A DNA stretch of 10,036 nucleotides from Rhizobacter sp. (lineage in GTDB: Bacteria > Pseudomonadota > Gammaproteobacteria > Burkholderiales > Burkholderiaceae_C): contig JANYFX010000495.1 in the NCBI GenBank assembly GCA_025359585.1, positions 1-10,036 of the forward strand. Reading direction: 5' to 3'. Position 1 is the stretch's first letter; the number at the start of each line of letters is the position of its first letter. This document shows positions 1 through 6,287 of the stretch, piece after piece. The position numbers were made by a program, and so were the translations under genes. Below the pieces are notes generated by a model. That model was not told the DNA's origin. It did not search any database and saw only the letters and a program-made list of their open reading frames with translations.

Positions 1-2
1 TG

Positions 3-86
3 CACATGATCCGCAAGGGGCAGTTCGACTGCCCCGATGGCAAAGCCATGTCCGCAACAGACCAGTTCTATTCTCTGGCTGTTTGA
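3..86 (+). CDS. IS6-family transposase, C-terminal fragment
   Basis: The open frame enters from the left edge and gives 27 residues, beginning HMIRKGQF and ending DQFYSLAV, then TGA. The HMIRKGQ stretch is typical of the C-terminal end of the DDE catalytic domain in IS6-family transposases, and a tail of the form QFYSLA is seen in several members. The protein would catalyse replicative transposition of the element. Only the tail is visible, so whether the transposase is intact cannot be judged. The inverted repeat 42 bp downstream supports the family call. Confidence 0.7.
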   Translation, partial: HMIRKGQFDCPDGKAMSATDQFYSLAV

Positions 87-127
87 TCCGCTTTCCTCAG
101 CGCGGCGTCGCTGACCCTCGCGTCCCT

Positions 128-141
128 ATTGCGACAGAGCC
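128..141 (-). repeat. IS6-type terminal inverted repeat (right end)
   Basis: The 14 bases attgcgacagagcc read as GGCTCTGTCGCAAT on the minus strand, the outward-facing end of IS6-type elements. They lie 42 bp after the transposase stop, a normal distance. The mate repeat is outside the window. Confidence 0.7.
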
Positions 142-331
142 CTGGTTCGCGCTGCCTGTGTGACCTCGCCGAACCCCGCGCACGGCATCCGAATGGCTGA
201 GCAATGTCGCTAATCAAGATTGCGCTTGGCGGAATGTCCCCAGGCCGCACGCTCAGGGTGGGCTAAGTCACGGCGTCCAGTCTTCGCAGAGGCGCGCATT
301 TGCGCCTTCCTTCGATCGGAGATTCGACGTG

Positions 332-655
332 ATGCGTTCAACCAAACTCCTGCTGGTGGCGTCGGCTGCCATCGTCCTCGCCTCTGCGGGCGTGTTTGCG
401 GCCACTTCAAACGACGCCCTTTTCGGGCCTCCAGCGGCCATCAGTCTTGCCCAAGCTGTCACCACTGCCGAACAACACGTGACCGGCAAGGCCATCCGCG
501 CCGAATACGAGAAGTACGGCGTCCGCGGCCAATGGGGTTACGACGTGGAAGTGATCGTCGGAGCCAAAGTATTCGACGTGCGTGTCGATCCCACCACAGG
601 CGCAATCCTTTCATCGCAGGAGGACCGCGCCGATCGAGACGACAGAAAAGACTGA
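332..655 (+). CDS. PepSY-domain exported small protein
   Basis: This 107-residue protein has a Sec-type signal peptide at about residues 1-24 (basic RSTK start, hydrophobic LLLVASAAIVLASAG core, likely cleavage after VFA). A PepSY-like domain follows at about 37-95, with the pattern ISLAQAVTTAEQHVTGKAIRAEY, then YDVEVIVGAKVFDVRVDPTTGAILS. The last 11 residues are highly charged (EDRADRDDRKD). PepSY domains are periplasmic or extracellular modules often found near two-component systems or peptidases; their ligand is usually unknown. Start choice: GGAG at 318-321 is 10 nt from ATG 332. A GTG at 329, immediately upstream and in frame, is 7 nt away and would add one residue. It is the first gene of a run that continues through the phosphatase, the DedA protein and the two-component pair, so it may act in envelope sensing (inference). 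Confidence 0.85.
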   Translation: MRSTKLLLVASAAIVLASAGVFAATSNDALFGPPAAISLAQAVTTAEQHVTGKAIRAEYEKYGVRGQWGYDVEVIVGAKVFDVRVDPTTGAILSSQEDRADRDDRKD

Positions 656-703
656 GGTCGGCGGGTACCGCCACTGTGAACCACGAACTGCGACGAGAGC
701 CCG

Positions 704-1300
704 ATGGAATCGCTCAACCAGACCCTTTTCCTGCACCTCAACGCCGGGCCGCACCCTTCGCTCTGGACGCTCGTCGTTTCCGGCTTCTTGGCCGAAGTCG
801 CGATCGGTCTGATTCCTCTGACGTTGCTCGTCGGCTGGCTGCGCGGCACCGAGTCAACTCGCAAGGTAGTGCTCGAGGCCGTGGCCAGTGGCGTCCTTGC
901 GATCGCCTTCAATCAGCTCATCGATTTGGTGTGGCAGCACCCGCGCCCGTTCATGATCGCACTCGGGCACACGTACCTCACCCACGCCGCTGACTCTTCG
1001 TTCCCCAGTGATCACCTGAGCCTGTGGTGGGCGGTCTCGTTCACGCTGCTCTTGCATCCCGGCACACGGCTGTCGGGCATGGTGATGAGCGTCGCCGGCT
1101 TATCGGTCGCATGGTCTCGCATCTATATGGGCGTTCATTTTCCGCTGGACATGGCGGGCGCCGCGGTCTTCGCGTTCGTCAGCGCCTGGCTTTGCTTGTT
1201 CGCGCGCACCTGGCTCATCGAGCCGATCTTCCCCTGGGTGGCAGCTTTGCATCGAAAGCTGTTCGGGCCTTTGATCAGTCGCGGCTGGGTGCTGGAATGA
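704..1300 (+). CDS. PAP2-superfamily phosphatase, probable undecaprenyl-diphosphatase (BcrC/YbjG type)
   Basis: This 198-residue polytopic membrane protein carries the acid-phosphatase PAP2 signatures in order. They are QHPRP (R81-P82), FPSDH (101-104, with H104 as a catalytic histidine) and SRIYMGVHFPLD (S138, R139, H145 nucleophile, D149), matching SRx5Hx3D. The PSDH form, rather than PSGH, fits the BcrC/YbjG group that dephosphorylates undecaprenyl diphosphate on the periplasmic face to regenerate the lipid carrier. The lysine of the generic KX6RP motif is absent (Asp74 sits there). I believe this is tolerated in the BcrC group but cannot verify it. Four to five hydrophobic segments are visible. 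The start ATG 704 has only a weak purine stretch upstream (GAGAG). The gene lies 48 nt after the PepSY gene and 19 nt before the DedA gene, so co-transcription is likely. A lipid A or phosphatidylglycerophosphate substrate is possible instead. Confidence 0.85.
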   Translation: MESLNQTLFLHLNAGPHPSLWTLVVSGFLAEVAIGLIPLTLLVGWLRGTESTRKVVLEAVASGVLAIAFNQLIDLVWQHPRPFMIALGHTYLTHAADSSFPSDHLSLWWAVSFTLLLHPGTRLSGMVMSVAGLSVAWSRIYMGVHFPLDMAGAAVFAFVSAWLCLFARTWLIEPIFPWVAALHRKLFGPLISRGWVLE

Positions 1301-1319
1301 TGGGGCACACGGAGCGCAC

Positions 1320-2276
1320 ATGCTGTCTACTGGTCTTTTGAGCTGGTTCTCCAGTGACCAGGGCCTGATGGCGGTGCTGGCGCAGAACTGGCTGCTCGGC
1401 ACCTGCCTGATCGCCGGCATCATTTTTGTCGAGACGGGCTTGGTCATCATGCCGTTCCTGCCGGGTGATTCTCTGCTGTTCGCGGCTGGGGCGTTTCTCG
1501 GACTGACGGGCACGTCACCGCTGGCACCGATGGCGATCATTGCTTTCGCCGCCATCGCTGGTGACGCCACGAACTACGGGGTCGGTTGCTCGTCGCTGGG
1601 ACAGACGATCATTCGCAGGGGGTGGGTCAAGCCGAAGCACCTTGCGCAGACCCGCGCATGGTTCGACCGCTACGGTGGCGTGACGATCACCATCGGCAGG
1701 TTCATCCCGATCGTGCGAACCGTGGCGCCGTTTCTGGCCGGACTCTCCGGAATGAAGGCACGGCAATTCGCGCTGTACAACGTGGTCGGCGGACTTCTCT
1801 GGTGCAGCTTGCTGATGATGGCAGGCTTCTGGCTGGGCAAGATCATGTGGGTGCGCGAGCATCTGCACTGGTTGTCGCTCGTGATCGTGGCGTTGTCGCT
1901 GCTTCCGATCGCATGGCATCTTTTGGCTGAGAGAAGGAAGATCAAGGAGATCGCTCATGAGGGTGCTGCTGGTCGAGGACGACCGGATGATCGGAGAGGA
2001 GGTCGAGCGCGCACTGCGGGAGGCGGCCTATGCCACCGACTGGGTTCGCGATGGTGCGTTGGCGATCACCGCGATGGACACGCACGTCTACGACCTGGTG
2101 CTGCTGGATCTCGGACTTCCCCGCCGGGACGGTCACGAGGTCTTGGCGCACCTGCGAAGCAAGCAGGATTCGACCGGCGTGTTGATCGTCACCGCGCGCG
2201 ACGCACTGGACGAGCGCCTGCGCGGCCTCGATGGCGGTGCCGACGACTATGTCGTCAAGCCGTTCGAAATGGCTGA
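1320..2276 (+). CDS. DedA-family membrane protein, probably with a frame-shifted C-terminus
   Basis: Residues 1-212 are a clear DedA (SNARE-associated/VTT) protein: ET at 39-40, PFLPGD at 45-50, GD at 81-82, WFDRYGG at 114-120, GRFIPIVRTVAPFLAGLSGM at 126-145, and hydrophobic segments at about 25-60, 68-88, 148-175 and 183-203. DedA proteins include flippases that return undecaprenyl phosphate or phospholipids across the inner membrane and support membrane-potential homeostasis. GGAG at 1311-1314 is 5 nt before the ATG. Family members normally end near residue 200-220, but this frame stays open to residue 318. The last 106 residues are Arg/Gly-rich, carry no membrane segment and lie entirely over the response-regulator gene in another frame. 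A TGA in the +1-shifted frame at 1958-1960 overlaps the regulator's ATG as ATGA. The likely natural end is therefore near 1960, with a 1-nt deletion (or a sequencing error) having removed the stop. The DedA core is certain; the tail is doubtful. Confidence 0.85.
   Translation: MLSTGLLSWFSSDQGLMAVLAQNWLLGTCLIAGIIFVETGLVIMPFLPGDSLLFAAGAFLGLTGTSPLAPMAIIAFAAIAGDATNYGVGCSSLGQTIIRRGWVKPKHLAQTRAWFDRYGGVTITIGRFIPIVRTVAPFLAGLSGMKARQFALYNVVGGLLWCSLLMMAGFWLGKIMWVREHLHWLSLVIVALSLLPIAWHLLAERRKIKEIAHEGAAGRGRPDDRRGGRARTAGGGLCHRLGSRWCVGDHRDGHARLRPGAAGSRTSPPGRSRGLGAPAKQAGFDRRVDRHRARRTGRAPARPRWRCRRLCRQAVRNG
1944..1949 (+). promoter_or_regulatory. Ribosome binding site of the response regulator gene
   Basis: AAGGAG sits inside the 3' part of the DedA coding region, with exactly 7 nt to ATG 1957. 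This strong site fixes the regulator start and shows that it is translated independently of the overlapping DedA frame. Confidence 0.8.
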
Positions 2277-2619
2277 ACTGCTGGCACGCATGCGTGCCGT
2301 CGTCCGGCGCAAGTCGGGTGCTCCGCATCCGGTCATGAGCACCGGAGTCCTGACGCTCGACCCCGCAACGCGCGAGGTCAATTTCAAAGGCGTCTCCACC
2401 ACCTTGACCGCACGTGAGTTCGCGCTCATGCAGGCGCTAATGATTCGCCCGGGGGCGATTCTGTCCCGGCGGGAACTGGAAGATCGCATCTACGGCTGGA
2501 ACGAAGAGGTGGAGAGCAACGCCGTCGAGTTCCTCATCCACGCATTGCGCAAGCGGCTGGGCAGTGCCGTCATCAAGAATGTCAGGGGGGTGGGATGGAT
2601 GGTTTCCAAAGAAAGCTGA
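1957..2619 (+). CDS. OmpR/PhoB-family response regulator (QseB/PmrA/TctD type)
   Basis: This 220-residue DNA-binding response regulator has a receiver domain at residues 1-115 with the acidic pair D8-D9, phosphoacceptor D51 (LVLLDLGLP), T79 (VTARD) and K101 (VVKPFE). A winged-helix trans_reg_C domain occupies about 125-218 (LTLDPATREV, LTAREFALMQALM, RRELEDRIYG, NAVEFLIHALRKRLG, IKNVRGVGWMV). All residues needed for phosphotransfer are present. The length and the GADDYVVKPFEMAELLARMRA pattern fit the QseB/PmrA/TctD subgroup, whose partners are kinases with short periplasmic sensors. The gene starts on a strong AAGGAG site and overlaps the kinase gene by 25 nt, so the two form a translationally coupled pair. 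Target genes are unknown; the surrounding envelope genes are candidates. Confidence 0.95.
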   Translation: MRVLLVEDDRMIGEEVERALREAAYATDWVRDGALAITAMDTHVYDLVLLDLGLPRRDGHEVLAHLRSKQDSTGVLIVTARDALDERLRGLDGGADDYVVKPFEMAELLARMRAVVRRKSGAPHPVMSTGVLTLDPATREVNFKGVSTTLTAREFALMQALMIRPGAILSRRELEDRIYGWNEEVESNAVEFLIHALRKRLGSAVIKNVRGVGWMVSKES

Positions 2620-3968
2620 CGAATTCGCTTCAGTTCCGGCTCGCCGCTGCGTTGTCGACTCTCGTCATCACGCTCGCGGTCGGCGCCGGCGTCTTCTCGT
2701 TCTGGACCGCGTTCGAGGAGGCCAATGAACTCCAGGACGATCAGTTGCGTCAGATGGCTGCCCTCATCGATCAACATGAGGTGCCGGTGGAGTCGCTGCG
2801 TTCCGACGAGCTCGAAAGAGGTCTTGACCCAGACCTGCAGTTCGTCGTGAAGGTCATCGCAGGCCCTGCGGCGAGCGCGGTGGTGAACGGTGGCCCGCTG
2901 TCGGCGTTGCCGCTAACCGTTGCCGACGGTCTACAAACAGTGGTCGTCGGCCGTGAGTCGTGGCGCCTCTACGTGCGACCGCTGCACACGGGCGCGAAGC
3001 TGGTGGTCGGACAACAGACCGCCGCGCGGGACGAAATCGCCCGCACAGGTGCCTTGCGCACCGTTCTGCCATTGCTGGCGCTCGTGCCGGTCCTGTTGGT
3101 GCTTGTGGGTGTCATCGTGCGGCGCGCGCTCAAGCCGATTCTTGACTTGTCTCGGGAGCTGGATCGTCGCGGTGATAGCGATCTTGCAACCTTGCACGAT
3201 GCCGAGGTTCCGAACGAGATCCGGCCATTCATCGCGTCAATCAACCGCCTGCTCGGACGCGTGACCCGCTCGATGGACGTGCAGCGCAGATTCGTCGCCG
3301 ATGCGGCACACGAGCTGCGAACTCCGCTGACCGTCCTGTCGTTGCAGGCCGAGGCACTTGCCGGCAGGGAACTTCCGGACAGCGCGCGGGAGCGGGTGGT
3401 GAGTCTGCGCCAAGGGATACAGCGTGCAAGGTCGCTGCTCGAACAGTTGCTGACGCTGGCGCGGTTCGAGGCCGCGCCAGCCGCAACGACACGCCCTGCG
3501 CCAATCTCCGCATTGGCGGCAGTGCGCACGGTCATCGAGGAACAGTTGCCTCTGGCGGAAGAGAAGCACATCGATCTGGGTGTGGTGGGTGACGGTGCTG
3601 ATGCGCTTGTTCACGTGCGCGATGTCGAGCTTCACTCCCTGTTGCGCAACCTGATCGACAACGCGCTGCGGTACACGCCACCGGGCGGCCGCGTCGACGT
3701 GGGTCTGAGGGCGGACGCTGGCGGTGTGACCGTTGAAGTCGCCGACAGCGGCCCTGGCATTCCCCGTGACGAGCGTGAGCGGGTATTCGATCCTTTCTAC
3801 CGCGTGCTGGGGACGGAGACCGAAGGATCCGGGTTGGGTCTGTCCATCGTCAAGACCTTGGCAGACCGGATGGGCATCACTGTGCGGCTGGATGACGCGC
3901 GCTCAGGCGCTGGATTGGGTGGGCTTCGCGTGCTCGTGTCATTTCCTGCGACTCTGGCCAGTGCATGA
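2595..3968 (+). CDS. Two-component sensor histidine kinase (QseC/TctE-like)
   Basis: This 457-residue inner-membrane kinase is complete. TM1 is at about 13-37, a periplasmic sensor of about 115 residues follows (its start EEANELQDDQLRQMAALI resembles the short N-terminal sensor of QseC/TctE-type kinases), and TM2 is at about 155-176. A short HAMP-like linker leads to a HisKA domain with the H-box FVADAAHELRTPL (phosphorylated H239). The HATPase domain has the N-box RNLIDNALRYTP (351-362), G1 DSGPGIP (384-390), the F-box FDPFYRV (398-404) and G2 GSGLGLSIV (411-419). It would phosphorylate D51 of the regulator encoded immediately upstream. The start ATG 2595 lies within the regulator gene behind a G-rich stretch (AGGGGGG at 2584-2590). 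The stop overlaps the next gene's start as ATGA at 3965-3968. The signal sensed cannot be told from sequence. Confidence 0.95.
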   Translation: MDGFQRKLTNSLQFRLAAALSTLVITLAVGAGVFSFWTAFEEANELQDDQLRQMAALIDQHEVPVESLRSDELERGLDPDLQFVVKVIAGPAASAVVNGGPLSALPLTVADGLQTVVVGRESWRLYVRPLHTGAKLVVGQQTAARDEIARTGALRTVLPLLALVPVLLVLVGVIVRRALKPILDLSRELDRRGDSDLATLHDAEVPNEIRPFIASINRLLGRVTRSMDVQRRFVADAAHELRTPLTVLSLQAEALAGRELPDSARERVVSLRQGIQRARSLLEQLLTLARFEAAPAATTRPAPISALAAVRTVIEEQLPLAEEKHIDLGVVGDGADALVHVRDVELHSLLRNLIDNALRYTPPGGRVDVGLRADAGGVTVEVADSGPGIPRDERERVFDPFYRVLGTETEGSGLGLSIVKTLADRMGITVRLDDARSGAGLGGLRVLVSFPATLASA

Positions 3969-4669
3969 GGAGGCTCCGCTCTTCGCGGCAACCCTCGTCA
4001 TCGACGCCGAGTTTGTTGCCCGAGGAGCCGACCCGCGAGGCTGTGCTGCCGTCCACAACAAGCCTTCCGACGGAATGGACGCTGCGCATCTTCGCCCTGC
4101 TGGCATACGGCTTTGCCGTTCGCAACCTCGGCACGGTGTGGTGGGCCGATTGTTCTCGGGTGACCGCGCTGCTATTGCTGCTCACCGAGGGGTTCACGTT
4201 GATTCTGATATTACTGGCGCGACCGGCCCGATACCGCGATGCGACGTGGGCTTCGGTGCTTCTCAACATGTACGCGGCTCTCTCCTACGTGCTGTTCGAC
4301 CCGCGCACGACGATTCAACTCGTTCCGGAATTCGCAGGGGCAGCATTGCAGGTCTGCGGGACGCTGTGGCAGTTCGCCGCCAAAGTCGTGATCGGGCGCT
4401 CGTTCGGCGTGCTTCCGGCGCTGCGAAGCGTCGTTGTCGGCGGGCCGTATCGCGTCGTTCGGCATCCGATCTACCTCGGCTATCTGGTCGGTCACGTCGC
4501 GTTCCTGCTCGTCAACTTCTCCCCGCGCAACCTGATCGTACTGAGTTTCTTGTACGGGGTTCAGGTTCTGCGCGTCAAGCGTGAAGAGGCCATCCTGTCG
4601 ACCAACAGTGCCGACTATCGGCTGTATCGGCAACGGGTGCGTTGGCGACTCATTCCGTTCGTCTACTAG
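3965..4669 (+). CDS. Isoprenylcysteine carboxyl methyltransferase (ICMT/PEMT)-like membrane protein
   Basis: This 234-residue protein has a polar, Ser/Pro-rich N-terminal stretch (residues 1-37), then four to five hydrophobic segments (about 40-60, 64-86, 96-112, 120-142 and 170-202). The C-terminal half carries the ICMT/PEMT-type SAM-binding signature: GRSFGV at 144-149, GGPYRVVRHPIYLGYL at 159-174, RVKREEAIL at 203-211 and a Tyr/Arg-rich end YRLYRQRVRWRLIP at 218-231. In bacteria this superfamily methylates small or lipid substrates; most members have no proven substrate. Similar proteins (for example CzcN of the czc metal-resistance cluster) occur beside two-component systems. Its ATG overlaps the kinase stop (ATGA), so it is very probably translated with the kinase. 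The unusually polar N-terminus may be part of the real protein, since no better in-frame ATG follows closely. It is the last gene of the + strand run. Confidence 0.85.
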   Translation: MRRLRSSRQPSSSTPSLLPEEPTREAVLPSTTSLPTEWTLRIFALLAYGFAVRNLGTVWWADCSRVTALLLLLTEGFTLILILLARPARYRDATWASVLLNMYAALSYVLFDPRTTIQLVPEFAGAALQVCGTLWQFAAKVVIGRSFGVLPALRSVVVGGPYRVVRHPIYLGYLVGHVAFLLVNFSPRNLIVLSFLYGVQVLRVKREEAILSTNSADYRLYRQRVRWRLIPFVY

Positions 4670-4761
4670 CTTTTCGCGCCGACAAACGTCGAAACTGCCA
4701 GTGGGCCGTAGGAGGATGATCAGCCGGCCAGAGGCGGAGATCGATCCCGCGGTGCGGCGTG

Positions 4762-5088
4762 TCAAGCGTGCTGCTTGAGCAGTGCTTCTCTGGCCCTCTC
4801 CGCCGGCGATTCAGCAGCCTCCTCCGCCTTCGCAGTGACCTTGGCAGCGGCAGCGCTGACCGGCGCGTTGCTGCCCTTTGATGTCAATGCTTCCGCGGCT
4901 TTTTGTGCCGGGGTTTCCGCAGCCTCTTCGGCCTTGGCGGCGGCAGCGCGAGCGGCAGCGCTGATTGACACCGTCGTGTTGGATGCGGTTGAGGTCTTTG
5001 GCAGATGTTTGTGCCCCGACACTGTTGAGATCGCTGTCACTTTGTGCGAAGGCGAACTGTGAATGGCGCTGGAAATTGAGTGGGTCAT
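4762..5088 (-). CDS. Small Ala/Glu-rich hypothetical protein with duplicated helix segment
   Basis: I do not recognise this 108-residue protein. The first 40 residues are polar (Ser/Thr/His-rich), with no signal peptide or membrane segment. The rest contains two copies of a 27-residue segment, ISAAARAAAAKAEEAAETPA... (42-68) and VSAAAAKVTAKAEEAAESPA... (77-103), 18 of 27 identical and 35 residues apart. Both are expected to be amphipathic helices ending in an EAL sequence, and the protein ends LLKQHA. ATG at 5088 is preceded on the minus strand by TGAGGTAGAG, a good ribosome binding site. The same frame extends upstream to an ATG at 5178, but the added 30 residues have no such site. It is convergent with the methyltransferase gene (92 nt between the stops), and no clear terminator is visible there. 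Its repeat composition resembles small stress-type or polymer-associated Ala-rich proteins, but that is only a resemblance. Confidence 0.65.
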   Translation of the reverse strand: MTHSISSAIHSSPSHKVTAISTVSGHKHLPKTSTASNTTVSISAAARAAAAKAEEAAETPAQKAAEALTSKGSNAPVSAAAAKVTAKAEEAAESPAERAREALLKQHA

Positions 5089-5475
5089 CTCTACCTCACA
5101 AAGCGAGTGGCAAGAAGGGCCTAACAAGTTTGGATGCTTCGGAACCAATCGAAGCCTCGATGAGGCGTCAAATCGCAACGCAACTCGAATGATTCCGCTG
5201 TTTTGAATTTGCGAACGGGGTTCGCCGAGTGCGCCGGGCTTCGGTCACCTCGCAGACGCGACCTCGGTGATTCGCTGGCGCCCGAAAGCGCCCTCCGGAA
5301 TTCACTGCGATTCGCAAACTCAATGAAGGTCGAGACAGTGGGAAGCGGGGGATCGATGGGGCAGTTCTCGGAGCTCTCGATCAGGGCTGGGTTCGCGAGT
5401 GAAAAGCTATGACTGAGCTAAGTCAGCCTGGTCAAACTGACCGTTACCCCATGACATTGGCCCGGAGAAAACACC
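5089..5475. other. Non-coding divergent intergenic region
   Basis: These 387 nt separate the minus-strand Ala-rich gene from the plus-strand DUF347 gene and should hold promoters for both. An open frame at 5203-5412 (69 codons, TTG start) has no ribosome binding site and no recognisable protein, so I do not call it. Visible structures are GCCTC-GAT-GAGGC at 5154-5166, the 8-bp inverted pair TTTGCGAA (5208-5215) and TTCGCAAA (5311-5318) about 95 bp apart, and two stronger inverted repeats at 5410-5442. I found no convincing sigma70 promoter. Confidence 0.6.
5410..5442. promoter_or_regulatory. Two adjacent inverted repeats, candidate operator
   Basis: TGACTGAGCTAAGTCA (5410-5425) is a palindrome with a single mismatched pair, and GGTCA-AAC-TGACC (5430-5442) is a perfect 5-bp inverted repeat. 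Both are built from TGAC/GTCA half-sites and lie 34-66 nt before the DUF347 start. This could be a binding site for a dimeric regulator or a leader hairpin; the sequence alone does not decide. Confidence 0.35.
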
Positions 5476-6258
5476 ATGAACAAGTTGCCCGCGACAGAAT
5501 CAAGCGACTGGGTCAACAAAGTCCCAGAAGTCACGCTGTCGTTCTGGTTCATCAAGATCATGTGCACCACGGTGGGCGAGACGGGAGCGGATTTTCTGGC
5601 GGTCAATGCGGGCTTGGGCCAGGGCGCAACCCGCACGGTCATGGCCGCCTTGCTGGCGACCGCCTTGTTCACGCAACTGCGCACCAGCCGCTACACCCCC
5701 TGGATTTACTGGCTCACGGTGGTATTGGTCAGCGTAGTCGGCACGCAGATCACCGACCTGCTGACCGACGGTCTGAGCGTGAGCCTGTACGTCAGCACAT
5801 CGGTCTTCGCCGTACTGCTCGCGGCGATTTTCTTCGTCTGGTATCGGATCGAACGCACCTTGTCCATTCACGACGTCGTGACGCGCCGCCGCGAACTGTT
5901 CTACTGGGCTGCGATTCTCTGCACCTTCGCGCTCGGCACCGCAGCCGGCGACCTGGCGACCGAAGCGCTGCATATGGGATTCACCCTGGGCGCGATCGCG
6001 TTCGGCGCGCTGATCGCCGTGACGTACTCCGCCTGGCGCCTGGGCGGCAATGCGGTGCTGACCTTCTGGATCGCCTACATCCTGACGCGCCCGTTCGGCG
6101 CTGCGCTCGGCGATCTGCTGACGCAGGCCCAGGCGTACGGTGGCCTGGGTATCGGGCCCATGTGGACCAGTGCGTTGTTCCTGTCGTTGATCATCATACT
6201 GGTGGCTGCCGCGCAGTTCGGGATGAATGCAAGCAGGTCTGCTCATGCCATCGAATGA
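5476..6258 (+). CDS. DUF347/COG4705-type multispanning membrane protein
   Basis: This 260-residue integral membrane protein has about eight hydrophobic segments and a charged central loop (about 124-140, YRIERTLSIHDVVTRRRE). It opens with NKVPEVTLSFWFIKIMCTTVGETGADFL, typical of the DUF347 repeat family. The motif W-x9-G-x4-D occurs four times with exact spacing: W24/G34/D39 (VGETGAD), W79/G89/D94 (VGTQITD), W144/G154/D159 (LGTAAGD) and W198/G208/D213 (FGAALGD). The protein is therefore a four-fold internal repeat with one conserved membrane Asp per unit. The family has no function that I know to be established; buried acidic residues in a pseudo-symmetric fold are compatible with ion or proton transport (inference). 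GGAG at 5464-5467 is 8 nt before ATG 5476. A lipoprotein gene follows 29 nt after the stop, probably in the same operon. Paired inverted repeats upstream may regulate it. Confidence 0.85.
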   Translation: MNKLPATESSDWVNKVPEVTLSFWFIKIMCTTVGETGADFLAVNAGLGQGATRTVMAALLATALFTQLRTSRYTPWIYWLTVVLVSVVGTQITDLLTDGLSVSLYVSTSVFAVLLAAIFFVWYRIERTLSIHDVVTRRRELFYWAAILCTFALGTAAGDLATEALHMGFTLGAIAFGALIAVTYSAWRLGGNAVLTFWIAYILTRPFGAALGDLLTQAQAYGGLGIGPMWTSALFLSLIIILVAAAQFGMNASRSAHAIE

Positions 6259-6287
6259 ATCCTTTTCCCACTTCTCAAGGAGAAATC

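Larger units (their letters stand above)
1..141 (+). mobile_element. Right end of an IS6-family insertion sequence (truncated by window edge)
   Basis: The element enters from the left edge and ends at 141. It holds the last codons of an IS6-type transposase (stop at 84-86) followed by a terminal inverted repeat at 128-141. Read on the minus strand this repeat is GGCTCTGTCGCAAT, close to the GGCTCTGTTGCAAA end known from IS6/IS26/IS6100-type elements (12 of 14 bases). The first 8 bases outside are ctggttcg (142-149), the expected length of an IS6 target duplication. The left end lies outside the window, so duplication cannot be tested here. Confidence 0.75.

Noticed and set aside
220..993. A 257-codon open frame spanning the PepSY and PAP2 genes
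   Set aside because: Arg/Ser/His-rich shadow; both underlying frames carry recognisable domains.
3733..4584. A long plus-strand open frame across the kinase and methyltransferase junction
   Set aside because: It overlaps two genes with full family motifs; its composition is typical of a high-GC shadow frame.
4775..5062. Plus-strand Ala/Ser-rich open frame opposite the small duplicated protein
   Set aside because: It is antisense to a frame with a better ribosome binding site and helix-like repeats. The low complexity makes both strands open, so this is the weaker choice.
5208..5318. TTTGCGAA / TTCGCAAA inverted pair as ends of a miniature mobile element
   Set aside because: Only 8 bp, with no target duplication visible and no internal structure; chance is likely.
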